A DNA stretch of 64,000 bases from assembly GCA_964019155.1 (NCBI GenBank), contig OZ025241.1:60121517-60185516 (forward strand), given 5' to 3'. The translations under genes were made by a program, and so were the position numbers. Numbering within the stretch: the stretch's first letter is position 1; every line of letters begins with the position of its first letter. Of the stretch, positions 41,201-49,819 are shown piece after piece. Origin of the DNA: Osedax fenrisi. Lineage: Eukaryota > Annelida > Polychaeta > Sabellida > Siboglinidae. The notes under the pieces were generated by a model. That model was not told the DNA's origin, did no database searches, and worked only from the letters and a program-made list of their open reading frames with translations.

Positions 41201-41814
41201 AATTGTATCATCATTCATTTTATAAATACGAGAATAATACAATCTATAAAAAAACTACTTTAATTTCTATTAATGACAAACATTTAGCTATAAAAAGAAA
41301 TAAAAATGGAGAAAAGAAACAAATTATTATGAATGAATATAATATCAACATTAGATCAGACAATCAACATTATATGGATGGATACAAACTAATGATGAGT
41401 TATACAGGCAAATTAATATTCACGAAAATAATCTAAAGAATATAAGAAATGCGTACATTTTGACATTGATACAGAAATATATACATGGTTCAAGAATAAT
41501 CAGGGAAATAATATTCTATTATCAGGTAACTTTCATAAAAATAGACATTATAACATATGAATATACCAATAACATACTGCGGATAGTGTCCTATGTTACA
41601 TATTTATATAGAAACAAACAATTTAATCTTCAATTTAATTTCGGACATTATTTTAAGAATTGTATTTAATTACTAAATAGGCGATAATAAGAATCTCGGA
41701 TGAGTCGGATATCTCGCTAAGTCGGACACTTTTCCCGGTCCCTTGCGAGTTCGACTTATCGGGAGTTGGCAGTATATATATATATATATATATATTATAT
41801 TTTAATACTGCATA

Positions 41815-41867
<53 letters not shown>

Positions 41868-43511
41868 TAATATTTTGTTAATTTATTAAATATATTAACA
41901 TAAATGTAAATGTATATGTATCTTGGAAATATTTAATATGTTGTAAACTCAATGACATTTAAAATAAATTATATTTCTTTTAGATATATATATATATATA
42001 TATATATATTAATTACTATGAGAATGTCATCAACATCAATTGAGTATTAATATATTGGGTTTTAAATGGGTTTGAAATGGGTTTGAAATGTCATATGATA
42101 TCATATCTAGTCAATGTTAAATATTGTATCTATCCCATAATAAGTTGGAACGACGATCTTTCTAAAATTCAAATTCGAAAATTTGTGTTAGCATTTAATT
42201 TAGTATGTTAATAGGGGAAAGTCTCCGATTACCGACCCCCTCTTAATACCGACCCCATCTCGTATCTCAGTAACTATAAGAGAAATCAAAAAATTATATA
42301 TACATGAACTGTTGGCAATTTAATGATAAATATGAATAAGTATATTGTTTTACAAAATATTCAATCCTACAATTGTTATTTGATAAAATGTAATATTCTG
42401 TTTTTACTTTTTAAATATTTGAATAATAAATTTTTTTAAATCATTATAAAACTTTATTAATTAAAAGAAAACTTAATAATGTGCATAATATTGTAGATAA
42501 ATATAATCTTTATAACTATTATTAAAATAATTCAATTTGAATAACTATTAACCAAAATATATTAATTATAGCAACCCATATGATTTTCCTAATACCGACA
42601 CCCTAAATTACCCTAATACCGACCCCATGTGATTTATAATATCCAATCAAAATAGATCAGTATTTTACTATAAAATATGTCATAAGTTGTTTGTGTATCA
42701 TTGATATAGATTAAGGATTCATGATTACATTCGATTATATACATGCTTATTAATAACTAAATATTAAATAATAATATACACTATAGTGTTAAAATATATT
42801 TTAATATTATTATTATACATATTACTATAAAAACATAAATTCATTAAAATATAAATTGTTTGCATGTTATAATTAATTATATTTATGTATATCTACTATT
42901 TTTATTGGATATTATAATACTACAATTATTTATACCACGATTATTTTAGAGGGTCGGTAATAGGAGAAGGGGGTCGGTATTAGGAACAGGTATCCGATTA
43001 CCGACCCCCCAGTTTATTCTTGTAAATATAATTATATCAACAATTTATAATAGACACATTATTCATTGCCATAATATTAACCTATTTACAAAATTTTAAA
43101 TAAATATATTTAATATTGAATAATTTATTACAAATAATCATTTAGGGGTCGGTAATCGGAGACCTTCCCCTGTGTATATATCTTTGAACAACCAATATTT
43201 AAATATAAAAATCAACTTACCAGAGCGCGTATTATTATTAATATTATTAATATTATAAATTCTATTTGAATTATTAATTATTTGTATTATAATTATTATT
43301 AGTAACGATAATTACATTTTGTTAGTAATAGTAATATTATTTAGTATTATTACATATCTCCAGCAAATATATCGGCTATTATACGGTAATATATGATTTA
43401 TGTAACATATTTGATGTACTATTAATAAACTAATAAACTAAATGTAGTTTAATTATATTAGTATCTACATACACTATAATGCACATTAAAATGTATAAGT
43501 ATATATGTATG

Positions 43512-43559
<48 letters not shown>

Positions 43560-43735
43560 AATATGAATTACGTAACGTTACATTACTGTAGTGATTAATT
43601 CAAGTCACGTAATATGTACACGGATACTAACTTTTGATTGGCAGTGAAGTCGCGCGTCTTCGTACGGCAATCTATCTACTTCCGTTTCTCTAACGTAGCA
43701 TATGTCGTCGTGTTTCATATCGCATATTACCACGT
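13010..43735 (-). CDS. Gene A: type I membrane receptor with two C-type lectin domains and a WSC cassette
   Basis: Hand-assembled from ten minus-strand exons (listed separately) over 31 kb. Order: CTLD1 (exons 1, 2 and 5), a WSC domain (exons 3 and 4, located between exons 2 and 5), CTLD2 (exons 6 and 7), Ser/Thr stalk (8), transmembrane segment (9), tail (10). Every junction is GT/AG and phase-compatible; most introns are phase 1, as usual for extracellular domain shuffling. Both CTLDs have the six Cys of the long form. About 344 residues are encoded without the WSC exons and about 453 with them. The first exon here starts in phase 1 without a Met, so a signal-peptide exon must lie upstream and was not found. 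CTLD plus WSC occurs in polycystin-1-type proteins, but the short single-span end differs. Likely role: cell-surface carbohydrate or ligand recognition (family inference). Confidence 0.72.
13537..13602. repeat. 66 bp near-perfect hairpin
   Basis: The arms, beginning TATCATGGAAGTATTATTTA, pair over about 29 nt around a short AT loop. Confidence 0.8.
13610..16020. other. AT-rich stretch with weak exon-like frames only
   Basis: Around 14290-14600 open frames of 40-55 codons exist on both strands, in slightly GC-richer sequence. On minus, one ends KPAESPN and one contains NNESDILHL; on plus, one has a GTATGT donor near 14591. None has a convincing acceptor, start and domain together. Small palindromes are seen at 15390-15530. 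Confidence 0.4.
16020..16625 (+). mobile_element. RTE-like LINE 3' fragment, decayed
   Basis: Broken frames spell the C-terminal region of an RTE-type ORF: KYLGSYIAYTKND, then INGTYTRMLRSALNVFWRQH, NKDFYGQITK, and a final basic part. Several stops and frame changes are present, and the reverse transcriptase core is missing (5' truncated). Confidence 0.65.
17037..17090. repeat. (TA)n microsatellite
   Basis: About 26 TA units. Confidence 0.9.
17429..17476. repeat. (TA)n microsatellite
   Basis: About 24 TA units. Confidence 0.9.
17741..17836 (-). CDS. Gene A exon 9: transmembrane segment
   Basis: Starts in phase 1 after CCTCACACAG. It encodes FIGVGMAVVVAILVS and continues hydrophobic through TIIM, followed by the stop-transfer KKHNARFYY. 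It is spliced in phase 1 at TACTACA|GTATAC. The basic residues after the segment put the C-terminus in the cytosol. Without the splice it would end nine bases later at TAA. Confidence 0.65.
17925..19995 (+). mobile_element. CR1/L2-like LINE, 5' truncated and decayed
   Basis: Begins in the linker before the reverse transcriptase (PWFNSELHKIKRHL near 18080). It continues with SLKHAIIKPILKKPG, NYRTISQLPFISKIL, VPQGSVLGSLLFSLYILP and the catalytic FADD near 19156. After FDDNL near 19410 a deletion jumps to a C-terminal piece (LPATSIKSLDRII). The 3' end has ATAAATAAACATTCATTC at about 19966-19985. Many stops and frame changes are present. It is related to, but not the same family as, the LINE at 5366-9885. 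Confidence 0.75.
20290..23330 (+). mobile_element. RTE-like LINE, near full length, inactivated
   Basis: A GC-richer 5' part (about 20320-20470) is followed by the endonuclease: ATWNVRTMNNRNTE, INETKW, then DWNAKVGKQNTAGVTG, RRLYTW, IDYILC and GAECGTDHNLL. The reverse transcriptase shows ECGNYRTIALISHASKI, FRKGRGTRDHI, FIDYKKAFDCVDHERLW, GVSQGC and YADD near 22540. The C-terminus has DAFELWC and RGRPRQRWLD and ends near LDGTG at 23325. At least eight stops or frame shifts break it. Domain order and motifs fit the RTE clade (BovB-like). Confidence 0.85.
23425..23575 (+). mobile_element. Short RTE-like LINE 3' remnant
   Basis: One open frame gives GRPHKTILDQCKDDAELD followed by AMKDRDVWKII, the typical C-terminal tail of RTE-type ORFs. 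It is a separate copy from the one ending at 23330, because the equivalent region is repeated. Confidence 0.6.
24200..24275. repeat. Cluster of GTACA palindromes
   Basis: Alternating TGTACATTGTAC, TGTACAGTGTA and AATGTACA units. A similar cluster lies at 27060-27120. They produce a spurious Cys/Met/Tyr-rich ORF. Confidence 0.8.
24719..24808 (-). CDS. Gene A exon 8: Ser/Thr-rich stalk
   Basis: Starts in phase 1 after CACGTCTCAG, a good acceptor, and encodes ETDSTTAGSENLFTTSTTWF and GDITSDPRQ. It ends in phase 1 at GGCAGA|GTAAAA. Ser/Thr richness suggests an O-glycosylated stalk between CTLD2 and the membrane. The donor is weak; a second one about 36 bases later would break the phase. Confidence 0.6.
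24810..26100. other. AT-rich intron sequence
   Basis: Intron between gene A exons 7 and 8. No element or exon was recognised. Confidence 0.55.
26118..26185. repeat. (TA)n microsatellite, one of the longest here
   Basis: About 33 TA units, just downstream of gene A exon 7 in transcription direction. Confidence 0.95.
26202..26333 (-). CDS. Gene A exon 7: CTLD2 C-terminal half
   Basis: Starts in phase 1 after ACGTAACAG. It encodes NNSCVTWTLNNWEDIDC and LPFFCR, the last three Cys of a C-type lectin fold. It ends in phase 1 at AATAG|GTTATT. No EPN or QPD motif is present, so classical calcium-dependent sugar binding by CTLD2 is doubtful. Confidence 0.85.
26611..26684. mobile_element. Solo terminal fragment of a pogo/Tigger-like element
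   Basis: Ends GTCCGACTTATCGGGAGTTG and ACTG before TA. It is almost identical to the right end of the element at 40670-41772. It carries a palindromic CCCTTAAGGG block. Confidence 0.65.
27060..27120. repeat. Cluster of GTACA palindromes, second copy
   Basis: Alternating TGTACACTGTACATTGTAC and GTACAATGTACA units, as at 24200-24275. Confidence 0.8.
27456..27612. repeat. Degenerate ACTGACC minisatellite next to exon 6 donor
   Basis: About eight copies of (C)ACTGACC(C), spaced 10-20 bp apart. On the minus strand each reads GGTCAGT, the same hexamer core as the real donor of exon 6 (ACAG|GTCAGT). Confidence 0.65.
27613..27834 (-). CDS. Gene A exon 6: CTLD2 N-terminal two thirds
   Basis: Starts in phase 1 after GATATAG. 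It encodes DCPSTANITTDICFR, SWYAARQFCIEQGGDL and HWIGATRSKWYWV: the first three Cys, the GGDL and the WIGA core of a C-type lectin domain. It ends in phase 1 at ACAG|GTCAGT and joins exon 7 in frame. In CTLD1 the same region is split over two exons. Confidence 0.85.
28048..28275. repeat. 114 bp tandem duplication
   Basis: Two adjacent copies with period 114, over 90 percent identical by eye, each containing CATACTTTACTATTAAATG. Confidence 0.85.
28580..28720 (-). CDS. Gene A exon 5: CTLD1 C-terminal part
   Basis: Starts in phase 1 after TGTGGTTAG. It encodes SSVEWSYLQPDNLQGYEMC, then KMADDNC and SSICNF, ending in phase 1 at CTTTG|GTTAGA. QPD at the sugar-binding loop is the galactose-type motif. 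The WND position reads MAD, so only part of the calcium site is conserved. It joins exon 2 directly in phase 1, or exon 4 if the WSC cassette is included. Confidence 0.85.
28730..30468. other. AT-rich intron with probable LINE 3' end scraps
   Basis: At about 29174-29290 GATGATGATTTATTAGTACTA resembles the 3' terminus of the LINE at 5366. At 29565-29625 GCAATAAACTTGTAATC with an (ATCT)n tail looks like another non-LTR 3' end. No coding sequence was recognised. Confidence 0.4.
30471..31390 (-). mobile_element. MITE derived from the 49.8-56.4 kb transposon
   Basis: Flanked by TA on both sides. Right end (complement) GGGTAAAGTAACCGAATACG; left end GTGGAAAGTAAC. The outer parts match both ends of the element at 49822-56374 in order and inverted orientation, including the CGGACACTCTCG iteron, the CAGAAA-CATAAAT block and the CGCGTG-CCAATCAG block. 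All transposase coding sequence is absent. Length 920 bp. Confidence 0.85.
31391..32615. other. AT-rich intron
   Basis: (TA)n tracts at about 32202-32231 and 32361-32421. No exon was recognised. Confidence 0.55.
32616..35101 (+). mobile_element. RTE-like LINE with exact 28 bp target duplication
   Basis: Flanked by an identical 28 bp direct repeat (32616-32643 and 35074-35101, ending TATTATGGATGTC); the insert is 32644-35073. It is 5' truncated or internally shortened: the end of the endonuclease (SIAFDHQIITADIKLSLRAN, PYDWATL) is followed by reverse transcriptase with NGFRKNRYTTGQI, FIEFSKVFDTINRKK, LQGDTLGPI and YADD near 34289. C-terminal pieces are YGYVTWTLTQS, RLRFAGHCWRSKDE and RRPAKTYI. 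The 3' end is AAGCTCGATCTGGTAAAG plus (TTA)n. Many stops are present. It inserted into the intron between gene A exons 4 and 5. Confidence 0.85.
35157..35232. repeat. (CTA)n trinucleotide repeat
   Basis: About 25 units with a few interruptions, next to the donor of gene A exon 4. Confidence 0.95.
35242..35383 (-). CDS. Gene A exon 4: WSC domain C-terminal half
   Basis: Starts in phase 0 after CACCACTAG. It encodes SGSECYCDDSYGRYG, VSCTVSCVANN and LCGGWARNSIYS, the Cys pattern and CGG-x-RNS-x-YS end typical of WSC domains. It ends in phase 1 at TTAATG|GTTAGT. Together with exon 3 all eight conserved Cys are present. Confidence 0.88.
35390..36640. other. Intron sequence, no gene seen
   Basis: A slightly GC-richer part at 35390-35480, then AT-rich. 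No element was recognised. Confidence 0.5.
36650..37420 (-). mobile_element. LINE reverse transcriptase remnant (CR1/Jockey-like)
   Basis: On minus, FKKAFDAVNHDIF (about 37330-37370) is followed by a damaged SILGPPIFLY motif near 37110, then NVILFADDINIIISEYSAN and IMIWISSNNLTI. The catalytic FADD is intact, but stops and small deletions are frequent. Confidence 0.7.
37804..38269. repeat. Two (TA)n tracts
   Basis: (TA)n at about 37804-37836 and 38228-38269. The sequence between them is AT-rich without exons. Confidence 0.85.
38751..38818. repeat. TGACGTAA iteron array
   Basis: TTACGTAATCGATA followed by three TGACGTAA units, spaced about 20 bp, directly next to the donor of gene A exon 3. 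TGACGTAA is CRE/ATF-like, but the position inside an intron makes a regulatory role speculative. Confidence 0.6.
38826..39010 (-). CDS. Gene A exon 3: WSC domain N-terminal half
   Basis: Starts in phase 1 after CCGTTACTCCAG. It encodes FSILLSNHVHSVDN, then EQGCYKDYLAIRDM, PSMCVRYCAKEGFLYAGVQ, the GCYKD start and C-x3-C-x5-YAGVQ core of WSC. It ends in phase 0 at TTCAG|GTGAGG, a strong donor. It is located between the two halves of CTLD1 on the same strand. Confidence 0.88.
39025..39132. repeat. TTCGTACCAAGTCAA tandem repeat
   Basis: About five degenerate units of TTCGTACCAAGTCAA(TTC), immediately upstream of gene A exon 3 in transcription direction. They extend the apparent ORF over the acceptor. 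Confidence 0.8.
39923..40055 (-). CDS. Gene A exon 2: CTLD1 middle part
   Basis: Starts in phase 0 after TTGCGTAG. It encodes GGDMLVIRNQEEEKLVD, then STWIGAIQHIDDWYWIKG, the WIGA core of the C-type lectin fold, ending in phase 1 at AAAG|GTAACG. The next lectin exon in phase is exon 5, more than 11 kb away, beyond the WSC exons. Confidence 0.85.
40091..40192. repeat. CACGTG (E-box) minisatellite
   Basis: About nine degenerate 10-11 bp units of GTGTCACGTG, five of them with a perfect CACGTG palindrome. Located about 35 bp upstream of gene A exon 2 in transcription direction. Confidence 0.85.
40670..41772 (+). mobile_element. pogo/Tigger-like DNA transposon remnant
   Basis: The left end CAGTCAACTTTCGGTAAATC and the right end (complement) CTGCCAACTCCCGATAAGTC form the terminal inverted repeat, with many AAGTCGGA(C/T) iterons inside. 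The interior at 41240-41440 reads KKTTLISINDKHLAIKRNKN, GEKKQIIMNEYNI, matching the N-terminal helix-turn-helix of pogo transposases. EIYTWFKNNQGNN near 41475 matches the second DNA-binding helix (CENP-B type). The catalytic domain is missing; at 1.1 kb it is an internally deleted, decayed copy. Confidence 0.75.
42214..43170 (+). mobile_element. TIR element of a second MITE family, copy 1
   Basis: Left end GGGGAAAGTCTCCGATTACC; right end (complement) GGGGAAGGTCTCCGATTACC. Preceded by TA, followed by TG (probably a mutated TA). Repeated subterminal and internal iterons ATTACCGACCCC and ATACCGACCCC occur at both ends and in the middle. No ORF. An inverted homologue lies at 44050-44844. Confidence 0.85.
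43517..43556. repeat. (TA)n microsatellite
   Basis: About 20 TA units in the space between the two inverted MITE copies. Confidence 0.9.
43632..43735 (-). CDS. Gene A exon 1 (first seen): CTLD1 N-terminal part
   Basis: Starts in phase 1 after AATGCTGTCAG. It encodes VVICDMKHDDICYVRETEV and LPYEDARLHCQSK: two N-terminal Cys of a long-form lectin and the YEDARLHC helix. It ends in phase 0 at AAA|GTTAGT, matching exon 2 so that HCQSK is followed by GGDML. It is not a start exon; signal peptide sequence must lie further upstream. It sits between two inverted MITE copies. Confidence 0.82.
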
Positions 43736-43767
43736 CTGACAGCATTAATATTCGTATATATTATATT

Positions 43768-43802
<35 letters not shown>

Positions 43803-44049
43803 ACATAAAATTATAATATATATCTTATTTAATTAATTTTAAATAATATGTATTTATTTTATTATAACTAAAAGTAATATATTTATATATAAGTGTGTGT
43901 GTATTCATAATTAGATATGAAAAATAGAAATGCAATAGAAATATACGAAATGTCCATTATTCAACATAAATGTGGGCATAAAATGATGATAGATGAATTA
44001 ATACATAATAATTAAATGAGGATAAAGTGGTTGTATTCCTATATATGTA

Positions 44050-44841
44050 GGGGAAAGTATCCTATTATCGACCCCTAAATGATTATTTGTAATACATTAT
44101 TTAATATTAAATATATTTATTTTTAATTTTGAATAATTTAGCTATTTTAAATTGTTGATATAATTATATTGACAAGAATAAACAGGGGGTTATCAATATA
44201 ATAGATGTCCTTAATACCGACCCCCTTCTCCTATTACCGACACCCTAAAATAATCACTGTATAAATAATTGTAGTATTATAATATCCAATCAAAATAATA
44301 GATATACATAAATATAATTAATTATAACATTATATCATTAATTTATGTTTTTATAGTAATATGTATAATAATAATATTAAAATATATTTTAACACTATAG
44401 TGTATATTATTATTTAATATTTAGTTATTAATAAGCATGTATATAATCAACTGCAATCATGAATCCTAAATCTATATCAATGATACACAAACAACTTACG
44501 ACATATTTTAAAGTAAAATACTGATCTATTTTTATTGGATATTATAACTCACATGAGGTCGGTATTAGGGTAATTTAGGGGGTCGGTAATAGGAAAATCA
44601 TATGGTTTGCTATAATTAAGATATATTGGTTAATAGTTATTCAAATTAAATTATTTTTATAATAATTATAAACATTTTATTGATCTATAATATCATGAAA
44701 AAAATTAAGTTTTATTTTAATTAATTAAATATATACAATGATTTAAAAAAAGTTATTATTCAAATATTTAAAAAGTAAAAACAGAATATTACATTTTATC
44801 AAATAACAATTGTAAGATGGGGTCGTTAATCGGATACCTTC

Positions 44842-44844
<3 letters not shown>
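44050..44844 (-). mobile_element. TIR element of the second MITE family, copy 2 (inverted)
   Basis: Ends: GGGGAAAGTATCCTATTATC at left and (complement) GGGAAGGTATCCGATTAACG at right, with TA next to each end. The interior is collinear with 42214-43170 read in reverse, including GTAATATTCTGTTTTTACTT. About 160 bp shorter than copy 1. Confidence 0.85.
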
Positions 44845-44892
<48 letters not shown>

Positions 44893-45059
44893 ATCACAGA
44901 AGATTTATCTAAGCTTCATATTTTATTATATTTAAATGATTAATCTATTAAATTTTAATTTATAAGATAAATATTCTTAGCATGTATTTTGTAATTTAGG
45001 TACCTATAAACCTATAAAAAAACTATGAAAACAACATTTAAAATAATGTAGATAAGAAT

Positions 45060-46740
45060 AATATGTCTCCGTTATCATCATCACAAACTATTTGCAAATT
45101 ATTTAAATAGAAAACCATCGGATTTAAATTCACGCTATCACAAACAATTTTTACGAATTATTATTCATTACGAATATAAAGAAAGATTCGAGTAAATATT
45201 CAAACTACCGTAACTGTTGCTTGATTAATCGTAAAATCGAAATTATTCCTCGAATTATTATAAAAAGATTAAATTTACAAGCGGAAGAAATTCTTGTATA
45301 TAAAAAATGTAGATTCCGTAGAGGTAAAATGAAGTTAGCTGCTTTTTAAATTGCAGAGCAATTATGAAAAACCAATCGAACATAAAACTAATTATAATAC
45401 AATTTCATATATTTCAAAAACGTATTCTTTCACGTGAATAATACATACATCTGTATACTTTAGTATATCTGTAATATACAATAATCTGCTCATGTAGATT
45501 GGACACTTTTTGAATTACTTATAAAATTAAAAAGTATTCAATCCTAAATGATAACTCAAGTATTGTATATTGTCCTTCAAACAAATACGGTTGAATATGT
45601 ATTCAAGATGGCAGTTTATATGAGGAATATATGATTTCTACTAGCAATACAATTTACCTATAGCATGTTAAGCAAGTTACATTATATGATCATGATCCTA
45701 CATAATTATTAATGTCTGGTAGAAAGCTAATCAACCAAGATAAGATATTTACTAATTACAACGATTTGATGAACAGTAGCAATTAATACATTTTATATTG
45801 TATTAGTATACCAGTAAAAAGAGAAAATATTAAATATTAAAAACAATTTGTAGACATACGAATTATTATATTATTATCGCATATACCACTATTTTCTAGT
45901 GCTATTTCTAAATATTATAACGATTACCTATTGGCTATTGAAGGTTATTAAAGGTTATATAGGTTATCGAAACAAGCACGTTATTACGGAACACGTGATC
46001 ACAAGTGAAATAATCATTAATATCAAGTATGAAAATATGCATAACGAGGTCAATACGAACGGAATATAAATGTAAGTAGTGAAGAGATATGATATATAAG
46101 AACGACACTAGAAAATGTCGTATATTAGAATATCCTAGAGGCCATAAGAATTATCTGACTATAAAAACAATTATAAAGATAAGATATGATATGTATATAT
46201 ACATGGACTAGAAACAATATTACACTACAATTGTTATTGTTATTTTATTTTATTTTGATGAGACCTTTCACCCTATCCAGGAATATAGATGACGTTTTCA
46301 GTTATAACCATTTGGCTCTAATGTCCATTCGAAGTCGCTCTCGTGTTAAGGAATACATGATTTTAACGAGAGCCGATACATTATTTATAAATAATTATAT
46401 AAGATCACTTATAAATAATATTTTAAAGCATATTTTAATGGTGAAGACGAGGCTCGAACCCACGTCCTACTGCTTCTGTGGCCGACGCCTTAGTCAAGTG
46501 AGCCTCAAAGTCAGTTATAATGAAGAGGATAACGTACACTAATAACTTGTCGTTAAATTAAAACTAATTAATCCATTTATAATGCAATATAATCTCTAGC
46601 ATATCATTACGAACGACTTCTATAACTAATACAAATAATGAAACTATTTGTAGTATACATAGGTTCCTATATGTTGGTTTGGACATGTTACTCGCCATAA
46701 TGGATTACGAAAATATGAAGGTTTAAAATAATAAGTATAA
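45060..46740 (+). mobile_element. RTE-like LINE remnant, split by a SINE
   Basis: Frames around 45195-45345 give NYRNCCLINRKIEIIPRIII, KRLNLQAEEILV and FRRGKMK, the first reverse transcriptase blocks of RTE. Around 46670-46720 the frame WFGHVTRHNGLRKYEG is the C-terminal block. The SINE at 46230-46514 lies between. No catalytic motif was recovered. Confidence 0.6.
46230..46514 (-). mobile_element. tRNA-derived SINE, copy 3
   Basis: Same family as 1913-2184 and 2981-3255, minus orientation. The tRNA-like head lies at 46446-46514 (complement of GCTCGAACCCACGTCC), the body has the complement of CATCTATATTCCTGG, and the tail is (TTATTG)n and (TTTTA)n at the left. Confidence 0.85.
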
Positions 46741-46999
46741 ATTAGTGATGTAAACGATTCCAATGTTAAGGTTATGAAACTATTTCAGTTTCAAACGATA
46801 AAGATCGAAACCGATCGAAACTTTTTCCAAATAATGAAAATAATGAATTCATTATAAATAGTTGTATTATATAGTAGGTAGTCACTACTACATACTAGAT
46901 ATAACTAACTAACACAACGCTTGTTACAACAAGCCTATATAAAATATACTATATCATATATTTATCTAAGACAAACATTCATAAATAGTTATGTATAAA

Positions 47000-47880
47000 C
47001 GAGCATACGTGCTGATATATAAGGATAAGGATAAGGATAATTTATTATAGCAAACAAAATTAATTTTTAACAATAAATGGTTAAACAAAATAGTCAAATT
47101 GACTTTCGAGGTGTTTAGTCAGAGTAAATAATAATGCAATTAAATATTATACATTCAAACATGTATGTGTATTGAAGGATAATCAAAGGGAATATATAAG
47201 TGAAGGAAGCTTCGGGGTTGCTAAAATCCCATATGGGTAGCCCACACCCAGGAGTGTCATACTTAGTGATTTATTTAGCCTTTCAAACAATCAGAAATAT
47301 AATCCCTATGTTAATCCATCTGAACTATATAATAATAATTAGTAAACAATTTACATATTAGTAATTCATAATAATAAATAAATAATCACGGAGCTTAATA
47401 CAAGAAAAAAATAAAATAAAAATAATGTCTTTGAGGATCTGTTCCACTTCTATCAAATCAGCTTGAATAAAGTAATAGTCACCATTAAGTCCATCAAACA
47501 TGTAAAACAACATTTAATTAGTAAATAGGTAGGTAAGCAATTTTTAATTTTGTTATAAATAACTTTTTATAATTTTTAATTTGTTACTTAGATTATTCCC
47601 TAATTGAATACTTGCATAATGTACAGCATAACAACTAATATTAATTCTACATTTCGGTATAATAAATCTATTTTTATCCCTAGTACAATTGTTTGAACAA
47701 CGTACAAACTTTTGTAATAGTTTAGTTCTATAGACTCTATTAAAAGCATAATGTGTATTTTTTAATAATGTGACTTTAACTATATCAACATAACTATATC
47801 AGTGAATTTCGTAGTTCCCAAATTATATTCCCTGCCGAGTTGAATATTCTTTCAAATTAAAAATATATTGCCAGATGCTA
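47000..47880 (-). mobile_element. CR1/Rex-like LINE 3' remnant
   Basis: Read on minus, 47700-47560 gives VRCSNNCTRDKNRFIIPKCR, then QLGNNLSNKLKII, the conserved C-terminal block after reverse transcriptase in CR1/Rex-type LINEs. The 3' terminus is a (CCTTAT)n microsatellite at about 47020-47045. Confidence 0.6.
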
Positions 47881-47937
47881 CATATGGTTTAGCTATTATA
47901 TATATATATATATATATATACATTATATATTATATAT

Positions 47938-47990
47938 AAATCACAATTCCCGATTATATATATAATATATATAATCGGAAGTTGTGATTT
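47938..47990. repeat. 53 bp hairpin
   Basis: The arms start AAATCACAATTCCCGATTA and its complement, with two mismatches, around an AT loop. Confidence 0.8.
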
Positions 47991-47999
47991 ATTCTGTTC

Positions 48000-49819
48000 C
48001 CACCACGCAATAGATTTGTATTTAATTCAACCCTCCATTATCTATATATTTCCTACTACTATTTCGGAATTAATCTATAATAAATAATATGTATTCAGTT
48101 AATATTGTCCAAACAAAATAAGTTTTTTTAAAACAAGTAGAATAATAACACAAAATATATAGGCTAACATGATATTTGTAATTAACATGTTTACAATGAA
48201 TATTTCAAATATTAGAAATATAACAGTTTATAAAATACACTCGATATTATTTCAGGTACCCGAATTTATTATTGAATTCTCGAAATCTAAATAACGAACG
48301 TATCGATACTCGTAATCGATTAGTAATCGAAAGAATATAAACAGCGATCTAAACCGATACGAAATCTTAATACTTGAAATACTTGAAACCGCTCGTCAAA
48401 TATCGGCTCATTTATATTACTATTATACGTGTATACACAATTTACACCAAGGAAAATTGGATGGGTAAAATAAATCATTGGAAGTAAATAGCACTATTGA
48501 ACTTATGCATATATTGACTGATATAAAACATAGTGGCATGATTACGTATTCTCTCTGTAATAAATAGTCAAGATTAAAGTATATCAAACGTTAGTATTAA
48601 AGTGTATACACAATATATTAGATATGTGATTTTATTACTCGCATGAATTAACCATATTGATAAGATTTATTTAAACTATGTAAGTCAAAGATTAGAAACA
48701 TACTTTTATAATAGATAATTTTAGTTCGTTTTTTTTATTAATAATAATTTAATATATCACATATACATATTTCCTGAAATATTTGTGCAATATGTATTAC
48801 ATTGCTTTACCAATACATAGAATCATAATAATTATATTAATAATTGAATAATCACGTATACGCATAAGATATATAAGAAATATAAGAATATAAGAATATA
48901 AGAAATATAAATGGTATTTATTGACATTTTATATCTATCAATTTCCTATTGCTTATGTATATATAAGCAACATTTAAATGTGGCACTGCCTCCCTAATAC
49001 ACGTTCGTGGCTAAGATCCGACGGAAACCGATGTTTATTATATTATTATTATTATTTATATTATTCGCAATGTATACATTGAGTAATAATTACTAGTAAT
49101 ATTAGTAATCGTAATGTATCGAAAATGGATACGCATTTAAAAAATGTTTGAAAATAACTTATAACATAAATATAAATGGGTAGAACAAACAAATAACAAA
49201 GCATATAGATAATACATAGAACAAAGGACATAGCATATTCATCTAGCAAGAAAGTATTAACACGATAATTTAAAAAAATATAATAATATTTTATATAAGC
49301 ATTAAAAAGAGTCAGCATTTATTATATGTGGTTTATCCTTTGATTGTTAGCATTGTTAGCATTGTTTGATTACCTACATCAAATAATAGTATTTTATTTT
49401 TCGATACCAACATAAACATATTAAATTAATATTTTATTTCAGTTCAAAAAATGATATGTAACTCTGATAAAATTATAATGAATTATCCATAATGTGTTAT
49501 TACAACACATATTTGGCGAAGAAATGATGGATCAATCCCTATAGGGATATATATCTAAGCTATATAATTATTTAATATAGATTAAAAACCAGCCACGAGA
49601 TGGATACACATGTATTATTTACATTTTATGTTTCAATTTATAATTTATTTAAATACAATTTTAAATTAGGTTTAATTTAAGTTCAATTTAATTTTAAATG
49701 TTATTTATAAATAAATCGTAAATTAGTAGACAGCATGTTATTTAATTGGATCATTATTATATTAAATATAATAATATAAGGTTTTAAATATTTTCGTTCA
49801 GAAAATCCTTGATTACAAC
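48000..49819. other. AT-rich stretch without recognised gene
   Basis: Scattered TCGATA/TCGAAA motifs at 48250-48420. A GC-richer scrap at 48975-49035 may be a LINE/SINE 3' end before (TTA)n. No exon was seen. Confidence 0.5.

Noticed and set aside
43001..44280. CRISPR-like spaced repeats (ACCGACCCC units)
   Set aside because: Irregular spacing, symmetric placement at the ends of TIR elements and a eukaryotic context; these are transposon iterons.
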